IMG/VR virus record: IMGVR_UViG_3300041583_000371
Location: 18,992 to 82,991 of that record
Length of the DNA stretch: 64,000 nt
Source of the DNA: a virus
Strand: one strand, 5' to 3'
Shown here: positions 39,758-47,915 of the stretch, one piece after another
Layout of the letters: each line of letters begins with the position of its first letter
Numbering within the stretch: position 1 is the first letter of the stretch
Position numbers and translations under genes: made by a program
Notes under the pieces: model-generated
What the model saw: the letters and a program-made list of their open reading frames with translations, nothing else
Database searches by the model: none
What the model was told of the DNA's origin: nothing

Positions 39758-40279
39758 GTGATCAGATATAAAGCTTATATACAAGACCCAATGTCTAAGT
39801 GGAAAAATAAAGAACCAGCTAAGTATGCAAGGCATCTTCAAATGTTTTTTGGACCACCGGAAGAATTGACAGAAAAAAGAGCAGTGTGGTATGAAAAAGA
39901 TGGTTTCATCCGCATAGAAGTGTTAGATGAATTTGTCCTACATGCTTCACCTAGCCCACATCATGATTATGTATATTGTTATGTGAATCTGAAAATTCCC
40001 CATGATTTAGCTGATGACTTGGCGAAAAGTAGTGAAAGCATCCTTATTGATAATCTTAAAAGTGAGCTTGGGGCACGTTGTGCTAGTCTTGCTGCAAACG
40101 CTGTTACGATACAATACGTTATGGATGTAGTAGAAGAAAGAGTAGCACCATCTAAAGCAGAATACGAAAAGCGAATAAAGTCTATGACGAAAATGTTCAA
40201 TGATGGACAAATATTTGAGTTGGATTGGTGGAAAGATATGTCAGGTGATACTGACCCCGAAAACCCTTATTACCAATAA
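39758..40279 (+). CDS. protein of unknown function, co-transcribed with the late gene
   Basis: 173 aa from GTG 39758 (RBS AAAGG); a TTG at 39731 overlapping the previous stop would add nine residues. Contains YKAYIQDPMSKWKNKEPAKY and a C-terminal acidic helix. It follows the virion gene without promoter, so probably late. Confidence 0.6.
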   Translation: MIRYKAYIQDPMSKWKNKEPAKYARHLQMFFGPPEELTEKRAVWYEKDGFIRIEVLDEFVLHASPSPHHDYVYCYVNLKIPHDLADDLAKSSESILIDNLKSELGARCASLAANAVTIQYVMDVVEERVAPSKAEYEKRIKSMTKMFNDGQIFELDWWKDMSGDTDPENPYYQ

Positions 40280-40291
40280 TGCAATTTTGCA

Positions 40292-40320
40292 GTTGACATA
40301 TATATTGATACTGTGTAACC
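40292..40320 (+). promoter_or_regulatory. sigma70-type promoter
   Basis: TTGACA (40292-40297), 17-bp spacer, TAACCT (40315-40320), 27 bp before the gene at 40348. The -10 is weak. Confidence 0.55.
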
Positions 40321-40347
40321 TATATAAGTACAATATGGAGATATGTT

Positions 40348-40566
40348 ATGTGGCACACTACTGATGGAAACATGTTAGCAGCAGATAATTTCTACAATCA
40401 ACCGACGATAGAAGATGAAGCACAAGAAATATTAGAGTCTCTTTCTGAATTTGAGATTTCTGATCTTATCGAAGACCTCAAAGAAACAGATGAAAATTTC
40501 AATTCATTAGACCCTAATGAATCCGTTTTTGCATACATTGTAGAAAACATTGATAATTTTACCTGA
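40348..40566 (+). CDS. small acidic protein (72 aa)
   Basis: TIEDEAQEILESLSEFEISD then LIEDLKETDENFNSL. Strongly acidic and helical, such as DNA mimics or binding-partner inhibitors often are, but no family is recognised. RBS TGGAGATATGTT. Confidence 0.55.
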   Translation: MWHTTDGNMLAADNFYNQPTIEDEAQEILESLSEFEISDLIEDLKETDENFNSLDPNESVFAYIVENIDNFT

Positions 40567-40656
40567 GAAGATGTTTTTGCGTGACAAGTTACTGTAATGG
40601 GATGATGTGTATTAGACAAAAGTATATCAAACACAATTGAAAAATAAGAGAATAAT

Positions 40657-40809
40657 ATGAAAATTTATCTAACACACTTGGGTATGGTACAATATCTTGG
40701 AATTAGTTTCGGGATTATTTTGCCATCTCTTTTTAGCACTAAAAGCGCAATTATGGTTTGCTTTGGACCAGCCTATATCATCCTAATGCTGCCATACATG
40801 GCTGGGTGA
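40657..40809 (+). CDS. small membrane protein (50 aa)
   Basis: MKIYLTHLGMVQYLGISFGI, hydrophobic throughout with two possible membrane helices, ends LPYMAG. RBS AAGAGAATAAT. Confidence 0.5.
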   Translation: MKIYLTHLGMVQYLGISFGIILPSLFSTKSAIMVCFGPAYIILMLPYMAG

Positions 40810-40856
40810 AAACTTTTGTAATGAAACCTTCCTAAAATAATTAAATGTCACTAAAT

Positions 40857-40885
40857 GAAATAGTAGCTTCAAAAACTACTATTTC
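40857..40885 (+). terminator. stem-loop abutting an early promoter
   Basis: Perfect 10-bp arms GAAATAGTAG (40857-40866) and CTACTATTTC (40876-40885), nine-base loop. The -35 box of the dda promoter begins 3 bp later. Confidence 0.65.
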
Positions 40886-40888
40886 GTG

Positions 40889-40918
40889 TTGACATTTGGT
40901 AATTGTTTGTGGTATGAT
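40889..40918 (+). promoter_or_regulatory. sigma70-type promoter for the helicase gene
   Basis: TTGACA (40889-40894), 18-bp spacer, TATGAT (40913-40918), about 40 bp before ATG 40959. Confidence 0.75.
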
Positions 40919-40958
40919 GATAGTTAATAAAATATGTAAATAACAATAGGATAATTTA

Positions 40959-42059
40959 ATGCAATGGAATAGCCAGCAAGAGCCTGCTTTGAAAGCAGCG
41001 AACACTTGGTTTTATAGAGATTCTAAAAAACAACAAATATTCAGAGTTTTTGGATTTGCTGGGACTGGAAAAACTACATTAGCAAGACATTTTGCTGAAA
41101 ATATAGATGGTGATGTTTGTTATGCATCTTTTACAGGTAAAGCAGCACTTGTAATGCGAAAAAACGGTTGCGTTGGTGCAAAAACTATTCACAGCCTGAT
41201 TTACAAACCAGTTGTGAACGATCAAGGGCAAGTATCATTTAAACTCAATAAAAAAGAAAGTCCAGTGAATGATTGCGCATTGATAATCATTGATGAGTGC
41301 TCAATGGTCGATGAAGAGCTTGCTAAAGATCTACTTTCTTTCAAAAAGCCAATTCTTGTTTTGGGTGATCCGGCGCAGCTACCACCAGTAAAGGGTGCAG
41401 GATATTTTACTGAATGCAAGCCTGATATTATGCTCACAGAAATTCACAGACAAGCAGCTGACAATCCAATTATTTATTTGGCAAATGAAGTTAGAAATGG
41501 TCGGATGCCCGATATAGGACAATATGGCGGAAGTCGGGTTGTGGATAAAGTATCAAGTGAAGAAGTATTAAGTGCAGATCAGGTTATTGTAGGAAGAAAT
41601 GCGACCCGCGAAAGACTAAACTCAAAAATGCGGAAAATGAAAGGCATAGACAGCGATTTACCAATAAAAGGCGATAAACTTATTTGTTGTAGAAATGATT
41701 CTACTTTGGGTATTTTTAATGGTGGCATGTTTACAGTAGAGGCCATATTAGATAAAAAATTCAAAACAAACTTTATCCATATGAGTGTTAATAGCGATGA
41801 CTTTGATTCTATTCCACCATTAGTAAAAGTACACAAGAGCCTTTTTGATTATGAAATACCAAAACCAGATTGGAAAATGCTGAAGGGCAGCCAAGAATTC
41901 GACTTTGGATATGCCATTACTTGCCACCGAACACAAGGTTCGCAATGGAAAAATGTTTTGATTTATGATGAGTCTTGGTGCTTTAGAGATGATTGGAATC
42001 GGTGGCTGTATACTGCAATAACTAGAGCTGAAGAAGATATTGTGCTGTATAAAGTTTAA
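40959..42059 (+). CDS. dda: Dda/RecD2-like SF1B DNA helicase
   Basis: 366 aa. Walker A GFAGTGKTT (about 31-39), motif II IIIDECSMVD (about 107), motif III GDPAQLPPVKG (about 131), LTEIHRQ, and motifs V/VI in FGYAITCHRTQGSQWKNVLI and LYTAITRAEED. This is the 5'-3' SF1B layout of T4 Dda and RecD-type enzymes; slightly shorter than Dda (439 aa). Likely acts in replication initiation or displacement of bound proteins. Confidence 0.92.
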   Translation: MQWNSQQEPALKAANTWFYRDSKKQQIFRVFGFAGTGKTTLARHFAENIDGDVCYASFTGKAALVMRKNGCVGAKTIHSLIYKPVVNDQGQVSFKLNKKESPVNDCALIIIDECSMVDEELAKDLLSFKKPILVLGDPAQLPPVKGAGYFTECKPDIMLTEIHRQAADNPIIYLANEVRNGRMPDIGQYGGSRVVDKVSSEEVLSADQVIVGRNATRERLNSKMRKMKGIDSDLPIKGDKLICCRNDSTLGIFNGGMFTVEAILDKKFKTNFIHMSVNSDDFDSIPPLVKVHKSLFDYEIPKPDWKMLKGSQEFDFGYAITCHRTQGSQWKNVLIYDESWCFRDDWNRWLYTAITRAEEDIVLYKV

Positions 42060-42063
42060 AACA

Positions 42064-42100
42064 CAACACCCAAAATCAGAAAAATTGATTTTGGGTGTTG
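42064..42100 (+). terminator. long hairpin merged with the next promoter
   Basis: Perfect 14-bp arms CAACACCCAAAATC (42064-42077) and GATTTTGGGTGTTG (42087-42100), nine-base loop, 4 bp after the helicase stop. The 3' arm shares its last three bases with the -35 box at 42098. Confidence 0.75.
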
Positions 42101-42126
42101 ACAACTCATATTTGTTGCTATATGTG
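42098..42126 (+). promoter_or_regulatory. sigma70-type promoter
   Basis: TTGACA (42098-42103), 17-bp spacer, TATGTG (42121-42126). The downstream TATGTGTTAAT string recurs at the promoter near 46238. Confidence 0.65.
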
Positions 42127-42156
42127 TTAATAGTAGTAAACACAGAAAGAGACAAA

Positions 42157-42354
42157 ATGACATATGCAGAAGCACTTAGCGCGGCAAAGATTGCAATTTC
42201 GTTCTCAAGCGCCACGCGCAGTCATGCCAAGCACTGGAATAAATTGGATGATGCTTTGCGCGCATTGCCATTTTCTGAATTTGAGAATATCTATGATAAC
42301 GCCATCAAAGGCGAAACAGAAGCAGATTTTGCTATTGTCTGTATGTGTGAGTGA
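42157..42354 (+). CDS. small protein of unknown function (65 aa)
   Basis: ATG 42157 with AGAAAGAGACAAA; the earlier in-frame start lies inside the promoter hairpin. MTYAEALSAAKIAISFSSAT helix, then FSEFENIYDNAIKGETEADF. Function unknown. Confidence 0.6.
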   Translation: MTYAEALSAAKIAISFSSATRSHAKHWNKLDDALRALPFSEFENIYDNAIKGETEADFAIVCMCE

Positions 42355-42372
42355 GTGAAGAGAAAATAGTTC

Positions 42373-42401
42373 TTGACACCAATTTGAAAATATACTAACT
42401 T
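42373..42401 (+). promoter_or_regulatory. sigma70-type promoter
   Basis: TTGACA (42373-42378), 17-bp spacer, TAACTT (42396-42401), 35 bp before the gene at 42436. The weak -10 is similar to the one at 40315. Confidence 0.55.
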
Positions 42402-42435
42402 ATACAAGTAATCAGAAAACATGAAAGAATGTAAA

Positions 42436-43224
42436 ATGACCGAACAGAACAATCGCGACAAAATGCTTCAGCGTGTTATGAATCTTCGCGCAAAAGCCGA
42501 AAATGACGGTGCTTCCGAGTCTGAAATGCAAAGTGCTTTCACTATGGCAGCAAAACTTATGGACGCCTACAACATCGAAGAAGCAGAACTTGCGCTTGCA
42601 GAAACAGAAGGCCGCATCGTTCTTGACATCATCAATAAAGTAGTTGACACCTCTTGTCTGAACGGTAAACAGCGCCACAAAATTGTGTTGTGTCTTGCTG
42701 GTGTTTCGGCATTCACCTCCACCAAAGCGGTTTATAATCGTTATTCAGGCGATATCACTTTCACTGGCCACCGCCCAGATGTTGAACTTTCAAACTACCT
42801 CATTGCCGTTATCAAAGAAGCCCTTGATCGTGAATATGAAAACTACCGCATGAATAACAAAGCTGTTGGGTATGGTGCAAAAACAGCATTCCAGACTTCC
42901 ATGGCTTCGCGGATTTCGTTGCGCCTGTTTCAAATGGCAAAGGAAGCCGATGAGAATCGTAGAAAAGAAAAAGTAAAAGCCGAAAGTTTGCAGATTGAAA
43001 ACACGGACACTTCATCTTATACTGCTCTTGTAATTTCTGAAATTGCTGATATGAAGCGCAAAGAAGTTGACGCCGCGTATCATAAAGCGCACCCTCGCCT
43101 TCGGACCTCGGCAAGCTTTAGCTTTGGGAATAACACTACGGCGCACGGCGCAGGGCGGTCTGCTGGTGATCGTGTGAACCTAAACCGTGCCATCTCTTCG
43201 GGATCACAAAGGCGGGTGGCATAA
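42436..43224 (+). CDS. DUF2786-domain protein
   Basis: 262 aa from ATG 42436. N-terminal DUF2786 signature: RVMNLRAKAENDGASESEMQ, AFTMAAKLMDAYNI; then a larger conserved domain with VSAFTSTKAVYNRYSGDITF and GHRPDVELSNYL; basic, Gly/Ser/Arg-rich C terminus. Such proteins occur in many phages and bacteria without known activity; the tail suggests nucleic-acid contact. Base composition is higher in GC than neighbouring genes, hinting at separate origin. Confidence 0.85.
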   Translation: MTEQNNRDKMLQRVMNLRAKAENDGASESEMQSAFTMAAKLMDAYNIEEAELALAETEGRIVLDIINKVVDTSCLNGKQRHKIVLCLAGVSAFTSTKAVYNRYSGDITFTGHRPDVELSNYLIAVIKEALDREYENYRMNNKAVGYGAKTAFQTSMASRISLRLFQMAKEADENRRKEKVKAESLQIENTDTSSYTALVISEIADMKRKEVDAAYHKAHPRLRTSASFSFGNNTTAHGAGRSAGDRVNLNRAISSGSQRRVA

Positions 43225-43226
43225 AA

Positions 43227-43248
43227 AAGTGGGGAGTAATCCCCACTT
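43227..43248 (+). terminator. stem-loop before an early promoter
   Basis: AAGTGGGGA (43227-43235) with TCCCCACTT (43240-43248), tetraloop GTAA, followed by a T-rich stretch; 3 bp after the stop of the DUF2786 gene. Confidence 0.75.
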
Positions 43249-43262
43249 TATACTTTTTAATG

Positions 43263-43290
43263 TTGACAATAGGTTTGAATTTGGTATTGT
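43263..43290 (+). promoter_or_regulatory. sigma70-type promoter
   Basis: TTGACA (43263-43268), 16-bp spacer, TATTGT (43285-43290), 35 bp before ATG 43326. Confidence 0.65.
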
Positions 43291-43325
43291 GGTTTTGTAG
43301 AAACAATCAAAGAAAGATTATTGAT

Positions 43326-43763
43326 ATGCTACATACACTTGATTTTAAAGGTTGGGAAAATTTTACTGCTTGGTGTGTTCCTACTGCAGTTTCGCTTTTG
43401 ACTGGTTCGCCTGTAGGGCATATGCATAGTCGTGCAGCGATGATGCAAAATATTGCTAGAAAAGATGTTAAAGGCGTATTTATTGAGGAGGCGGTTCTTT
43501 TGTTGCGGGAACAAGGATACAATGCTATTCCTATCGATATGATAAGCCGTTGGAAAACCCCTCCTTCAATTGACAAATTTCTTGCTGGTCGTTCATCTTA
43601 TGAAATGGTGATGCCAGTTATGTTCGCAACCGATGACCATATGATGACAGCCCATTTTGGTCATGCAGCTGACAATTGGACCAAAAAGCCTGTTCCAATT
43701 GCATCTTTCCCAAAACTAAATCGTAAAGTTGTTGTCGCATGGGTGGTATCAAAAGCAAAATAA
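43326..43763 (+). CDS. possible papain/C39-like cysteine protease
   Basis: 145 aa from ATG 43326. Candidate nucleophile in AWCVPTAVSLLTG (Cys about 17, followed by a helix as in papain-fold enzymes). The candidate His is in TDDHMMTAHFGHAADN (about residue 110-120) with a nearby Asp/Asn. The order Cys, middle part, His, Asp/Asn and the length fit minimal C39/NlpC-like folds. This is pattern inference only; a non-catalytic protein is equally possible. Confidence 0.5.
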   Translation: MLHTLDFKGWENFTAWCVPTAVSLLTGSPVGHMHSRAAMMQNIARKDVKGVFIEEAVLLLREQGYNAIPIDMISRWKTPPSIDKFLAGRSSYEMVMPVMFATDDHMMTAHFGHAADNWTKKPVPIASFPKLNRKVVVAWVVSKAK

Positions 43764-43773
43764 AGGAATTAAA

Positions 43774-44031
43774 ATGAGACTAAAACCCGAAAATCTGAAA
43801 GTTGGTTCTACTTTTTATGAGTGTCAATATGGAATTAATTTAAAGTTTACCGTAACGGTAGAACCATATTGTATTGATGGAAAAATTCAATGGGAAGCAC
43901 TATCAGAAAACGATAAACCAACTAATTTTATGAACACTGTTGGCTATGAAAATTATGGCCCCAAAATTTATTCCGAACCAGCATATACTATGAAAGATTT
44001 TCGGGCTTTGAAAGAAAGTACAATGGAGTAA
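43774..44031 (+). CDS. small beta-rich protein (85 aa)
   Basis: ATG 43774, RBS AAAGGAATTAAA. LKVGSTFYECQYGINLKFTV suggests a small beta barrel. Ends MKDFRALKESTME. Function unknown. Confidence 0.6.
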   Translation: MRLKPENLKVGSTFYECQYGINLKFTVTVEPYCIDGKIQWEALSENDKPTNFMNTVGYENYGPKIYSEPAYTMKDFRALKESTME

Positions 44032-44035
44032 AAAT

Positions 44036-44599
44036 ATGACAAGAAACATTTGGGTAAGTAGCGACCTTCATTTATTCCATGCAAATATGCTTAATTTTGT
44101 TGACGATGAAGGAAAGCCCCAGCGGGCATTTTCAAATGCACTTGATATGAATCAACATATTTTGGATTCGCACAACTCTGTAGTCAAAAAAGGAGACATT
44201 TGGTATAATTTGGGTGATGTTCTGATAGGTAGTAAAGAAGAATTCAAAACATTATGGCCAAAATTTAATGGTTCTAAACGTCTAATCGTAGGCAATCATG
44301 ATGACATTCCATTTCTTTCTAATGGTGGTTTCTTTTCTAAAGTACTAATGTGGAGACAATTTCCTGAATATGAATTAATTCTTTCGCATGTCCCATTACA
44401 TGAAAGTTCAATATATAGTAGCAAAGATATAAGTGCGCCTCTTCTGTCTGTCCATGGGCATATCCATACTCGCCCTTCCCCTTCAAGAATGCATTATTGT
44501 GTATGCGTAGAACAAATAGATTATACGCCTGTAAATATTGAGGATCTTGCTGTAATCGCAAGGGAGCGTAGAAAAGAATGGCGCGAAAAAAGCAGTTGA
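44036..44599 (+). CDS. metallophosphoesterase (YfcE/phage type)
   Basis: 187 aa. SSDLHLFHANM (8-18), YNLGDVLIG (about 57), VGNHDDIPFL (about 85), LSHVPLH (about 118) and VHGHIHTRPSP (about 140) give all metal ligands. The layout with DLHLFH at the start is a known phage phosphoesterase subfamily. Substrate unknown. Its stop codon TGA is embedded in the -35 box at 44596. Directly upstream of RNA ligase, so a role in RNA end processing is conceivable. Confidence 0.88.
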   Translation: MTRNIWVSSDLHLFHANMLNFVDDEGKPQRAFSNALDMNQHILDSHNSVVKKGDIWYNLGDVLIGSKEEFKTLWPKFNGSKRLIVGNHDDIPFLSNGGFFSKVLMWRQFPEYELILSHVPLHESSIYSSKDISAPLLSVHGHIHTRPSPSRMHYCVCVEQIDYTPVNIEDLAVIARERRKEWREKSS

Positions 44600-44624
44600 C
44601 ATGACAAGACGTATGGGATATATT
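44596..44624 (+). promoter_or_regulatory. sigma70-type promoter overlapping a stop codon
   Basis: TTGACA (44596-44601) containing the TGA stop 44597-44599, 17-bp spacer, TATATT (44619-44624), 33 bp before the RNA ligase gene. Confidence 0.8.
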
Positions 44625-44656
44625 TTTACTGGAATAATATACAAGGGAATTTTAAT

Positions 44657-45634
44657 ATGAGCGAGTTTAAAAAGTTTACGTCAATCGAAAAGTTTTCAGA
44701 CGTGTGGCTCAAAGCACAAAAATATTGTGTGGGCGAGTTTAAACTTCGCTCAAAGATCAAACTTCATGGAACAAATGGTGCGATCAGAATTGTAGATGGC
44801 GTAGTAGCTGCACAAAAAAGAACATCAGATGTGACGCCGCTTTCTGATAATGCTGGTTTTGCTTTTTGGGCAACTAGCATCAACTGGAAAACTGAACAAA
44901 ACGTAATCATTTACGGTGAATGGGCGGGGCCAGGTGTTCAAAAATCAGATGCGATTTGTCTAACTGATCGTAAACGGTTTTATGTGTTTGGAGTGCTTCT
45001 ATTGGGGCCAAATGGGCTCTTAGATGATAATGATGGCAAATATGTGGTCGAGCCACGATTGATTGCACCATACCTACCAGAAAGCCCTGATATTGTCGTT
45101 TTGCCATGGTTTGATGAACCTATGTATATCAATACAGATTTTGTAAGCACAGCAAAAGACATTCAAGAAAAACTTGAAGTTCAGGTTTGTAGCATTGGTG
45201 ATGAAGACCCATTTGTTAAAACCATGTTTGGAATTTCTGGTTCTGGTGAAGGTCTGGTTGTCGCCCCATATCATGAAAGTGGTATTGTAGATTTGTCTTT
45301 TTATAACTCTTATGTGTTCAAAGTAAAATCAGAAGCACATAGCGCAAAGAAAACCAAATCACCTGCTTCTGTTTTTGTTGAAGTTCCTGATTCTGTCATC
45401 GATTTTGCAAAATCTTTTGTCACTGATGTTCGTTGTCAGCAAATGATTGATGAGCATTGTGAAGGTTCTATGTCACCAAAAGTTATTGGCAACTTCCTAA
45501 AAAACATCAATGCAGACATTCTTAAAGAATCTACCAATGAGCTTGCTGGCATGGATGTTGAATGGAAATCAGTTGCCAAAGAGATCAACAAAAGAGCGGT
45601 AGCTTGGTTTAACATGAGGAATAAAATTCAATGA
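44657..45634 (+). CDS. rnlB: RNA ligase, T4 Rnl2-like
   Basis: 325 aa. Nucleotidyl-lysine motif I KLHGTNGAIR with Lys35, the same residue number as in T4 Rnl2; motif III/IIIa in IIYGEWAGPGVQ and RFYVFGVLL; motif IV in GEGLVVAPY; motif V in YVFKVKSEAH. The C-terminal ~90-residue helical domain is also as in Rnl2. It seals nicks in RNA duplexes or repairs cleaved tRNA. Ends in ATGA overlap with the next gene. Confidence 0.95.
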   Translation: MSEFKKFTSIEKFSDVWLKAQKYCVGEFKLRSKIKLHGTNGAIRIVDGVVAAQKRTSDVTPLSDNAGFAFWATSINWKTEQNVIIYGEWAGPGVQKSDAICLTDRKRFYVFGVLLLGPNGLLDDNDGKYVVEPRLIAPYLPESPDIVVLPWFDEPMYINTDFVSTAKDIQEKLEVQVCSIGDEDPFVKTMFGISGSGEGLVVAPYHESGIVDLSFYNSYVFKVKSEAHSAKKTKSPASVFVEVPDSVIDFAKSFVTDVRCQQMIDEHCEGSMSPKVIGNFLKNINADILKESTNELAGMDVEWKSVAKEINKRAVAWFNMRNKIQ

Positions 45635-45881
45635 ATGAAATGGAATCACTAAAAAAGAAAATGCAAGTCTATTAAAGGCTCTTGAAATCTATCAAAGAGA
45701 GCGTGATAGATTTCGACATGCCCACCCAGAAATCAGTGGTTCTTTTTATTTGGCGGGCGTTCATGGAAAAACTGACGAAAACTTTCTTCCAAAATATATT
45801 GAGATTTCGCCTGCATATGGTTGTGCATGGGTCCAGATATATGAAAAAACAGAAAAAACAATATCTTATGAAGGCAGTTAA
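45631..45881 (+). CDS. conserved phage protein in two frames, joined by a -1 shift at A AAA AAG
   Basis: ATG 45631 reads 14 codons and stops at 45673-45675. The -1 frame from 45657 to TAA 45881 encodes a well-formed domain (FRHAHPEISGSFYLAGVHGK, FLPKYIEISPAYGCAWVQIY, ending YEGS) that I recognise from other phages, but it has no start. The slippery heptamer AAAAAAG (45651-45657) lies in the correct phase for -1 slippage and would join MNEMESLKK to ENASLLKALE, giving 83 aa. Either programmed frameshifting or one A missing from an A7 run explains it. Confidence 0.65.
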
Positions 45882-45910
45882 TTTAAAATATACGTAAGGA
45901 AAATCTTAAA

Positions 45911-46066
45911 ATGACTACAGCTAAACAGTATGCCAAGTGGTGTATGATGCTACTTGAAGGCGAAAGTGATGAATACTTGATATTGGAGATGTACAAAGCC
46001 ATGTATCAAGATGGATTTGTTGATGATAATGATGAATGGTATGAGGATGAAGAAGAAAATGTTTGA
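45911..46066 (+). CDS. small protein, paralogue of the gene at 52114
   Basis: 51 aa: TTAKQYAKWCMMLLEGESDE, then YLILEMYKAMYQDGFVDDND and an acidic tail. RBS AAGGAAAATCTT. Aligns with MATKQQYATWALKLSEGEDD at 52114. Function unknown. Confidence 0.6.
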   Translation: MTTAKQYAKWCMMLLEGESDEYLILEMYKAMYQDGFVDDNDEWYEDEEENV

Positions 46067-46241
46067 TATTTGGTTGGGAGCTTTTGTTTCTTCTATTTTT
46101 ACCTTCGGGTTAATTATGGTTGTGTACGTCGCGCCACATACAACCGACAATAAAACTTGGCAAGGATTTGCTATTGAGCGTGGATATGGGCTGTACTGCC
46201 CAAACACCGGAAATTTTGCATGGATAGATGAATGTGATTGA
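46059..46241 (+). CDS. small membrane-anchored protein (60 aa)
   Basis: ATG 46059 inside the end of the previous gene. FDIWLGAFVSSIFTFGLIMV is one membrane helix; the exposed part ends GLYCPNTGNFAWIDECD with two Cys. A recurrent type in phage early regions. Its stop TGA is part of the -35 box at 46238. Confidence 0.65.
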   Translation: MFDIWLGAFVSSIFTFGLIMVVYVAPHTTDNKTWQGFAIERGYGLYCPNTGNFAWIDECD

Positions 46242-46266
46242 CATTTGTGGTTATATGTGTTAATTG
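46238..46266 (+). promoter_or_regulatory. sigma70-type promoter for the DNA ligase gene, overlapping a stop codon
   Basis: TTGACA (46238-46243) with the stop TGA 46239-46241 inside; TAATTG at 17 bp (46261-46266) or TATGTG closer. The string TATGTGTTAAT matches the promoter at 42098. Confidence 0.6.
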
Positions 46267-46293
46267 TAGTTTGTAACAATATAGGATGATGAG

Positions 46294-47622
46294 ATGATTT
46301 ACGATATTATTGAAGAAATGTCTGCAAATAATAGTGCAAATTATAAGATGGATGTATTGAAAAAGCATCAATCAAATACCCTACTTCAAAGAGTGCTTAA
46401 AATGACCTACGACAAAGTGGTGTATAATTATTATATGTCACTAAATCACTGGCATAAAAATGGGATTGTTTTTGAATCAGTACAATCTTCACATATTTCC
46501 TTTGAGCAAGGTCTCGACTTTATGGAAAATACATTAGCATCACGCAAACTTACTGGACATGCTGCAATTGATGCGATGAATGAAATTTTGAAATCCACTA
46601 CAGACAAAGACCGCGATGTTTTGATGAAAATCTTGAATCGTGACTTGAGAATCAACTGTGGTCGCACACAAATCAATAAGGTATTTTCGGGACTTATTAC
46701 CAAGCCTTGCTATATGCGGTGCGGTGTTTTCAACGGAAAGTCAAAAAAAGATATTAATTTTCCTGCGATTGTCCAGTTGAAGGCTGATGGCACTTATCGT
46801 GAAATGCAAGTATTTGATGGTAAAGTTGAATTGTTTTCGCGCACAGGCGAGCAATATTTTTATGAGTTTGAAAATAATTTTAGTGATCTGCCTAACGGTC
46901 ATTACACAGGTGAAATGATTGTAGAAGATGCTGAGAATCGTGCTATTAGTAATGGTATGCTAAATTCAGATACGCCTCCTACAGATAAGATTATTTTTCA
47001 CGTGTGGGATTATATCACACCAGATGAATACAAAAACGCAATCACAAAAGTAAAAAACAAGATCCCATATTTTATGCGGTTGGTTCAACTGCGTGAAATC
47101 GTCAATGCGAAAAATGACCGTCAGCTTCGTGTGATCGAAACCTACGAAGTTTCAAACGTCAAAGAAGCTTTGGATTACGTTAGTATGTGGTTAAATGCTG
47201 GTCTAGAAGGCGGCGTTTTGAAAGATGCTCGGGGCCTATATAAAGATGGCACAAGTAAGGAGCAATTAAAGCTGAAACTTGAAATGGTAATTGATTTGCG
47301 GGTCAAAGGGTTCAAAGAAGGTAAAATCGGAACTAAACGTGAAAACACTTTTGGCGCAATTGAATTTGAGTCAGATGATGGTAAAATTAAGGGCTTTACT
47401 TCTGGGTTCTCTGATGATATGCTTAATAAAATCAATTCGAACCGTGATGCTTATATTGGTAAAATCATGGCAGTCAGCTGCAATGATATTACAAAAGGCA
47501 GAAACAATGAGCATTATGCACTGTCGCATCCACGTTACGATGAGTTTCGTGATGATAAAGATGAAACAGATACTTTGGAACGCGCACTAGAAATCAAGAA
47601 CATGGCAATGGAGTTCAAATGA
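46294..47622 (+). CDS. 30: ATP-dependent DNA ligase, T4 gp30-like
   Basis: 442 aa. Motif I QLKADGTYREM (Lys about 163), motif III in LPNGHYTGEMIVED, motif IIIa in IIFHVWDYI, motif IV in LEGGVLKDARGLY, motif V in QLKLKLEMVIDLRVKGF. N-terminal helical domain like T4 ligase. Seals Okazaki fragments and repair nicks. Overlaps the next gene by ATGA. Confidence 0.95.
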   Translation: MIYDIIEEMSANNSANYKMDVLKKHQSNTLLQRVLKMTYDKVVYNYYMSLNHWHKNGIVFESVQSSHISFEQGLDFMENTLASRKLTGHAAIDAMNEILKSTTDKDRDVLMKILNRDLRINCGRTQINKVFSGLITKPCYMRCGVFNGKSKKDINFPAIVQLKADGTYREMQVFDGKVELFSRTGEQYFYEFENNFSDLPNGHYTGEMIVEDAENRAISNGMLNSDTPPTDKIIFHVWDYITPDEYKNAITKVKNKIPYFMRLVQLREIVNAKNDRQLRVIETYEVSNVKEALDYVSMWLNAGLEGGVLKDARGLYKDGTSKEQLKLKLEMVIDLRVKGFKEGKIGTKRENTFGAIEFESDDGKIKGFTSGFSDDMLNKINSNRDAYIGKIMAVSCNDITKGRNNEHYALSHPRYDEFRDDKDETDTLERALEIKNMAMEFK

Positions 47623-47915
47623 AGGAATCTACAGACTCGTCTTTAGTTTATATGAAGCAAGCAGATGTTATGAAATCAACTGGGCATTGTAACATTATTG
47701 TGAACAAATGGTTTGCCGTACATCCTGATACAGGTGATTTGATGTTTTGGCAACCAATCAAAAAACGACAAGGTAAATTGTTGGGTGCTGCGCCGCAGTG
47801 CAACTCTTCTAGATTTACAGCGGAAATCATATATAAGAAAATTTACCCTTGGGCTTCAATTGCGTTTTTTGAACGTGTTGCATTTCCAATTTTAGCAGAG
47901 GATTACTTGCAATGA
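47619..47915 (+). CDS. conserved protein of unknown function
   Basis: 98 aa. NKWFAVHPDTGDLMFWQPIK then QCNSSRFTAEIIYKKIYPWA. Coupled by ATGA to ligase and to the HAD gene. Soluble; no motif I can tie to an activity. Confidence 0.65.
   Translation: MKESTDSSLVYMKQADVMKSTGHCNIIVNKWFAVHPDTGDLMFWQPIKKRQGKLLGAAPQCNSSRFTAEIIYKKIYPWASIAFFERVAFPILAEDYLQ

Noticed and set aside
45682-45897. 71-aa open frame with ATG start
   Set aside because: It is in a different frame from the conserved domain (FRHAHPEISGSFYLAG) covering the same DNA, has no RBS and no recognisable features.
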